Shown: one piece after another, positions 61,584-64,000 of the stretch
Numbering within the stretch: position 1 is the first letter of the stretch
Layout of the letters: each line of letters starts with the position of its first letter
Origin: Nitrososphaerales archaeon
Lineage (GTDB): Archaea; Thermoproteota; Nitrososphaeria; Nitrososphaerales; CADDZS01
Assembly (NCBI GenBank): GCA_030041355.1
Contig: JASHNZ010000019.1
Location: 92,042-156,041, forward strand
Reading direction: 5' to 3'
DNA: 64,000 nt
The notes under the pieces: generated by a model
Database searches by the model: none
What the model saw: the letters and a program-made list of their open reading frames with translations, nothing else
Told to the model about the DNA's origin: nothing
Program-made: the position numbers and the translations under genes

Positions 61584-62123
61584 TTGGGGGAAGTCTTTTA
61601 CATCGAAAGAGAAACAGGATTTTTCGACACCTCTCACTTGATCGACGACTCTATCGAGGAGGCTTGCTACTATCTGTCTGAAAGCAAAATTAGCACGAGA
61701 GAAATTGCACAAGCATTCAACTTGACGGATTCTCGGGTTGGCCAGGCCGTACGATCCTACAAGAAAAAAATCGATCAAGGAAAAATCAAGTACGAAGACG
61801 AGACCAAGGAATTTTGGATAAAGAACTTTCGAGAAAACTCCGGCGACGAGAGAGTCACTCTGGTTGATGAAAAAGGAAGATATTATCACGGGTGGAAGTC
61901 CGAGCTTGAAAATCTCAGCTCAGAAAAAGTCGTTGAACTTTTGGTGATCAACAAGCAATATTCAGACAAACATCCTCTCTCTGAATTCTCAAAGGGGCAG
62001 GCTGTGATAGGTTACGATCCGCTCGTTCCCCTTCGAAACATAAGACGCACGGTCTCACTATTAGAAGAGCTACTTGAAAAGAAGGAGAAGCTTGAGGAAG
62101 AAGGAAGCAGGATCAAAAAGTGA
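61584..62123 (+). CDS. Helix-turn-helix protein, unknown function
   Basis: A protein of about 179 residues from TTG 61584. It contains a helix-turn-helix (ESKISTREIAQAFNLTDSRV, then GQAVRSYKKKIDQGKIKYED) and an otherwise acidic/basic, helix-rich body with a C-terminal coiled coil (VSLLEELLEKKEKLEEEGSR). It may bind DNA and dimerise through the coiled coil. The start is uncertain; TTG 61638 is possible. It precedes marC by 32 bases on the same strand. Confidence 0.6.
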   Translation: MGEVFYIERETGFFDTSHLIDDSIEEACYYLSESKISTREIAQAFNLTDSRVGQAVRSYKKKIDQGKIKYEDETKEFWIKNFRENSGDERVTLVDEKGRYYHGWKSELENLSSEKVVELLVINKQYSDKHPLSEFSKGQAVIGYDPLVPLRNIRRTVSLLEELLEKKEKLEEEGSRIKK

Positions 62124-62155
62124 CTTCGAAGACTCTGAAGGATTCCTGAGCACGG

Positions 62156-62806
62156 TTGATCTTGCCCTCTGACTTTCTGTTCAGGCTTGCTGCGGGCATC
62201 ATAACGCTGTTTGTAATCCTTGATCCCATCGGAGCTCTTCCCTTCTTTCAGGCGTTCACTGCAAATCTTTCCTCAACGCAACGAAGAAAACTTGCAAGCA
62301 GATCCGTACTCATCGCGATGGGACTCCTGCTCGTATTTGCATACCTAGGAACGCTCATACTGAGTTTGCTTGGGATAGTCATTAGTGACTTTGAAATCGC
62401 AGGCGGTTTACTCGTCCTTATTTTCGCATTAAGGGACGCTCTTTCGAGCGAACCTCTTGGAGCGAGTGATACCTCTCACGCAAGTAAGACAAGTGCTTCT
62501 AAATCTCTGGAGACACTAGCCGTGATTCCCATCGCGACGCCACTTCTCGCAGGACCGGGATCTCTCACGACGGTGATACTCTTGACGCGTGCAAGCTATT
62601 ATGGAGTAATCGTTGCGACCGTTGCAATCCTAGTGGATTGTGGATTGGCTCTGGCAGCATTTAGAGCGACTGACCGGCTAAACAAATGGATCGGACCATC
62701 CGGCCTGCTAATAATTGGAAAAGTAATGGACATATTGATGGCTGCTATAGCTGTATCTTATCTTTTCGAGGGGATCCAAGGCAGTATCCATGCGTTGGGA
62801 TACTAG
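62156..62806 (+). CDS. MarC-family integral membrane protein
   Basis: A 216-residue MarC (UPF0056) protein with six spans. It begins FRLAAGIITLFVILDPIGAL with the PFFQAFTANLS block, then FEIAGGLLVLIFALRDALSS and VIPIATPLLAGPGSLTTVIL, which are diagnostic. The family has unclear function; some bacterial members were linked to antibiotic resistance without firm proof. It starts at TTG 62156 and probably shares a transcript with the preceding HTH gene. Confidence 0.9.
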   Translation: MILPSDFLFRLAAGIITLFVILDPIGALPFFQAFTANLSSTQRRKLASRSVLIAMGLLLVFAYLGTLILSLLGIVISDFEIAGGLLVLIFALRDALSSEPLGASDTSHASKTSASKSLETLAVIPIATPLLAGPGSLTTVILLTRASYYGVIVATVAILVDCGLALAAFRATDRLNKWIGPSGLLIIGKVMDILMAAIAVSYLFEGIQGSIHALGY

Positions 62807-63022
62807 CTTTTCCCTAGAACCTCCCCAATCAAAATTTTTGGACAATTCCGTGGAAAAAACGAATTCAATTCAAGATGGAAAAAGCTTCAGACCCAAAACA
62901 ATGGCTTTGCTTGGACTTTAGGGCGAGAAAAGTCGATTTATTATAGCTGTTTTTCTGAGCTCATGGCGAGTAGCGAATACAAGTCTTGAATGTAAAATGA
63001 TTTCCGCGTAAATTGGGCAACA
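62807..63022. other. Intergenic region between marC and the 63.0 kb frame
   Basis: About 215 bases; I see no intact gene. The AT-rich TGTAAAAT block near 62992 has the spacing of a promoter for the small frame at 63023. Together with the frame and the tRNA this forms a 660-base stretch without a large gene. Confidence 0.35.
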
Positions 63023-63160
63023 ATGGAATCCGATGATATTGTCATAACCTTGTTAAAAGACTCCACTATTGCCTTCACAATAAAGTTACAAATCCTTCAG
63101 TTCTTACTGGTACAATATACCGTTCCGAGAGAATGCTTTTTCAAAGCGCGGCATCTTTGA
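63023..63160 (+). CDS. Small hypothetical protein, 45 residues
   Basis: A 45-residue frame from ATG 63023 to TGA 63160, with the sequence MESDDIVITLLKDSTIAFTI then KLQILQFLLVQYTVPRECFF, ending KARHL. It has leucine/isoleucine-rich helices typical of a short helical domain. TGTAAAAT lies about 25-30 bases upstream, giving leaderless spacing. No homologue is recognised and the tRNA-Leu begins 13 bases downstream, so it may also be chance. Confidence 0.3.
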   Translation: MESDDIVITLLKDSTIAFTIKLQILQFLLVQYTVPRECFFKARHL

Positions 63161-63173
63161 TGAATGATGAATA

Positions 63174-63351
63174 GCGAGGGTCGCAGAGCCTGGTCAATTG
63201 CGCGGGTCAAACCTGCTTTGGTTTGGCGCGAAACTTAAGATCGCTGATTATGCTCTAACGCAGAAAGGCTATAGAGAACGATTCAGGCAATAATGGGTGA
63301 TAGGGTATCCCGTCCCTTAGGGGTTCGTGGGTTCAAATCCCACCCCTCGCA
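63174..63351 (+). tRNA. tRNA-Leu(TAA) with two introns
   Basis: Acceptor GCGAGGG (63174-63180) pairs with CCCTCGC (63344-63350), and the T arm GTGGG-TTCAAAT-CCCAC is at 63327-63343. The class II variable arm CCC-TTAG-GGG is at 63314-63323. The D arm is GCA/TGC. The anticodon stem CGGGA/TCCCG only forms after removing about 26 bases (63207-63232) from its 5' strand and about 67 bases (63243-63309) from its 3' strand. The loop is CTTAAGA, anticodon TAA. Mature length is about 85 bases, correct for leucine tRNA. Confidence 0.88.
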
Positions 63352-63484
63352 CTCATAATACGTTGAAGAAGAATGACTTCGACTTTTCCCCAAGAATACA
63401 GGCGAAACACCAGCTATTCCAAACTAGGCACTTTTCCAGGCGAAGTGGCAATTTTTTAAATAGCCACTTTGGTTGTTCTTGTTC

Positions 63485-63715
63485 ATGGTTTCCATAGAAT
63501 TATCAGACGAGACTTTCAAAAAGCTGAATGATTACAAGAAACTGATTCCATTTCTCAAACTTTCTGAAGAGACAACGGATGATCTTGCTGTGAGTGTTGC
63601 TATCGACTTTTCAATCGACAATTTGAGTGACGAAGGGTTCAGAGACGAGCTTCTCGCTGGCAGACTCGAGTCAGACAAAGCGGATTTCAAGAAGTACCAG
63701 ATGCAGGGCCTTTAA
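63485..63715 (+). CDS. Small acidic hypothetical protein
   Basis: A 76-residue protein starting at ATG 63485, VSIELSDETFKKLNDYKKLI then PFLKLSEETTDDLAVSVAID and FSIDNLSDEGFRDELLAGRL. The first residues resemble a ribbon-helix-helix-type start (SIELSDETFKKLNDY), but the remainder does not show a clear fold. A TATA-like TTTTTTAAATAG at 63453-63464 gives leaderless spacing to ATG 63485. It could be a small regulatory protein. Confidence 0.5.
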   Translation: MVSIELSDETFKKLNDYKKLIPFLKLSEETTDDLAVSVAIDFSIDNLSDEGFRDELLAGRLESDKADFKKYQMQGL

Positions 63716-63775
63716 ACGCAAGGCCTATAATCGACGTCAAGCCGAGTCTGCAAACAATTTTTCTTGCGCCAATCA

Positions 63776-64000
63776 TCATGGATGAGCCGTGATCCAGCCA
63801 CCGATTTTCTTTCGTACTTCCAACAATGATTCCATAGGGGTTTCTCCTTGGATAGTCACGGATAGCGTGCCTTTTTCCTCTCCGAGGAGGAAAAACAGTG
63901 CAGTGACCTTTTCCCACCGGATTGAGGACCAAAGAAGTTTTCCCACATCGGGGACGTAGCCTTCGGCCATCTTTAAAATCAGAACTGCCTGAGCTTCCAA
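63776..64000 (-). CDS. Partial Lrp/AsnC-like ligand-binding protein
   Basis: The frame runs off the right edge; at least 74 residues are visible with QAVLILKMAEGYVPDVGKLL, then VTALFFLLGEEKGTLSVTIQ and SLLEVRKKIGGWITAHP. The alternating strands and helices look like the RAM effector-binding domain of Lrp/AsnC regulators, or a stand-alone Lrp-like protein. No helix-turn-helix is visible because the upstream part is missing. The TTG at the window edge may or may not be the start. Confidence 0.45.
   Translation of the reverse strand: MEAQAVLILKMAEGYVPDVGKLLWSSIRWEKVTALFFLLGEEKGTLSVTIQGETPMESLLEVRKKIGGWITAHP

Overview
The window is a gene-dense stretch of an archaeal chromosome. Diagnostic genes are TFB, a TFE-beta/RPC34-like factor, a histone, SRP19, eS8, Gar1, fibrillarin, Nop5, RadA, Trm1, RIO2, Sm-like protein, pantoate kinase and an archaeal-type signal peptidase. 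The histone N-terminus (starting at a TTG, SEAEFGLAAVYRI), AsnRS, an SMC/ScpA/ScpB set and an AbrB-PhoU regulator point to the TACK group, most likely a Thaumarchaeota/Nitrososphaeria-like lineage. That placement is inference, because no rRNA is present. Many genes seem to start leaderless on ATG, GTG or TTG about 20-35 bases after an AT-rich TATA-like box, and this was used to choose several starts.

Layout. 1-5.1 kb: 5' part of deoxyhypusine synthase (runs off the left edge), divergent NAD(P)H-hydrate dehydratase, UbiE-like methyltransferase, asparaginase, PadR, then Gar1 and TFB. 5.7-12.2 kb: TFE-beta-like factor, RNA methyltransferases RlmE/FtsJ and Trm1, THEP1 NTPase, RNase HII, signal peptidase, and the box C/D snoRNP pair fibrillarin-Nop5. 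12.4-19.2 kb: PyrD-PyrK, then a worn stretch with a YVTN propeller remnant, a DinB-like gene and a disrupted zinc ribbon, followed by citrate synthase, SRP19, eS8 and an 800-base gene-poor gap. 19.2-24.1 kb: smc-scpA-scpB. 24.3-31.5 kb: pantoate kinase with a putative ECF-type transporter subunit, AbrB-PhoU regulator, CTP synthase, HypE/AIRS-like protein, RIO2 and Sm protein. 31.7-37.2 kb: membrane proteins, a predicted metallopeptidase, a geranylgeranyl-reductase-like flavoprotein, histone, and tRNA-Glu. 37.5-45.4 kb: AK6-like kinase, coiled-coil protein, DUF373, cis-prenyltransferase, PurA, an eL22-like ribosomal protein, two unknown proteins, PyrF and NUDIX. 45.4-59.5 kb: inositol-phosphate synthase, TrmB regulator, a 902-residue surface protein, RadA, AsnRS, glycosyltransferase, AMMECR1, Mut7-C, CBS, RqcH/NEMF, an EMC6-like membrane protein and a RadA paralogue. 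59.6-64 kb: tRNA-Arg, a Ser/Thr-rich secreted protein, pterin dehydratase, an HTH protein, MarC, tRNA-Leu and a partial Lrp-like protein at the right edge.

Genes cooperating within the window: pyrD/pyrK, pyrF and pyrG (pyrimidine synthesis); Gar1, fibrillarin, Nop5, RlmE, Trm1 and Sm protein (RNA modification and RNP assembly); SRP19, signal peptidase and the EMC6-like protein (membrane targeting and insertion); smc/scpA/scpB, histone, RadA and its paralogue (chromosome structure and repair).

Most notable: all three tRNA genes in the window (Glu-CTC, Arg-CCT, Leu-TAA) can only be folded after removal of two or three introns, seven in total, most at unusual positions. Also notable are an eL22-like protein with an acidic tail, an EMC6-like protein, and a RecA-family paralogue that lacks the catalytic glutamate. 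No CRISPR array, insertion sequence, integrase or prophage was seen.
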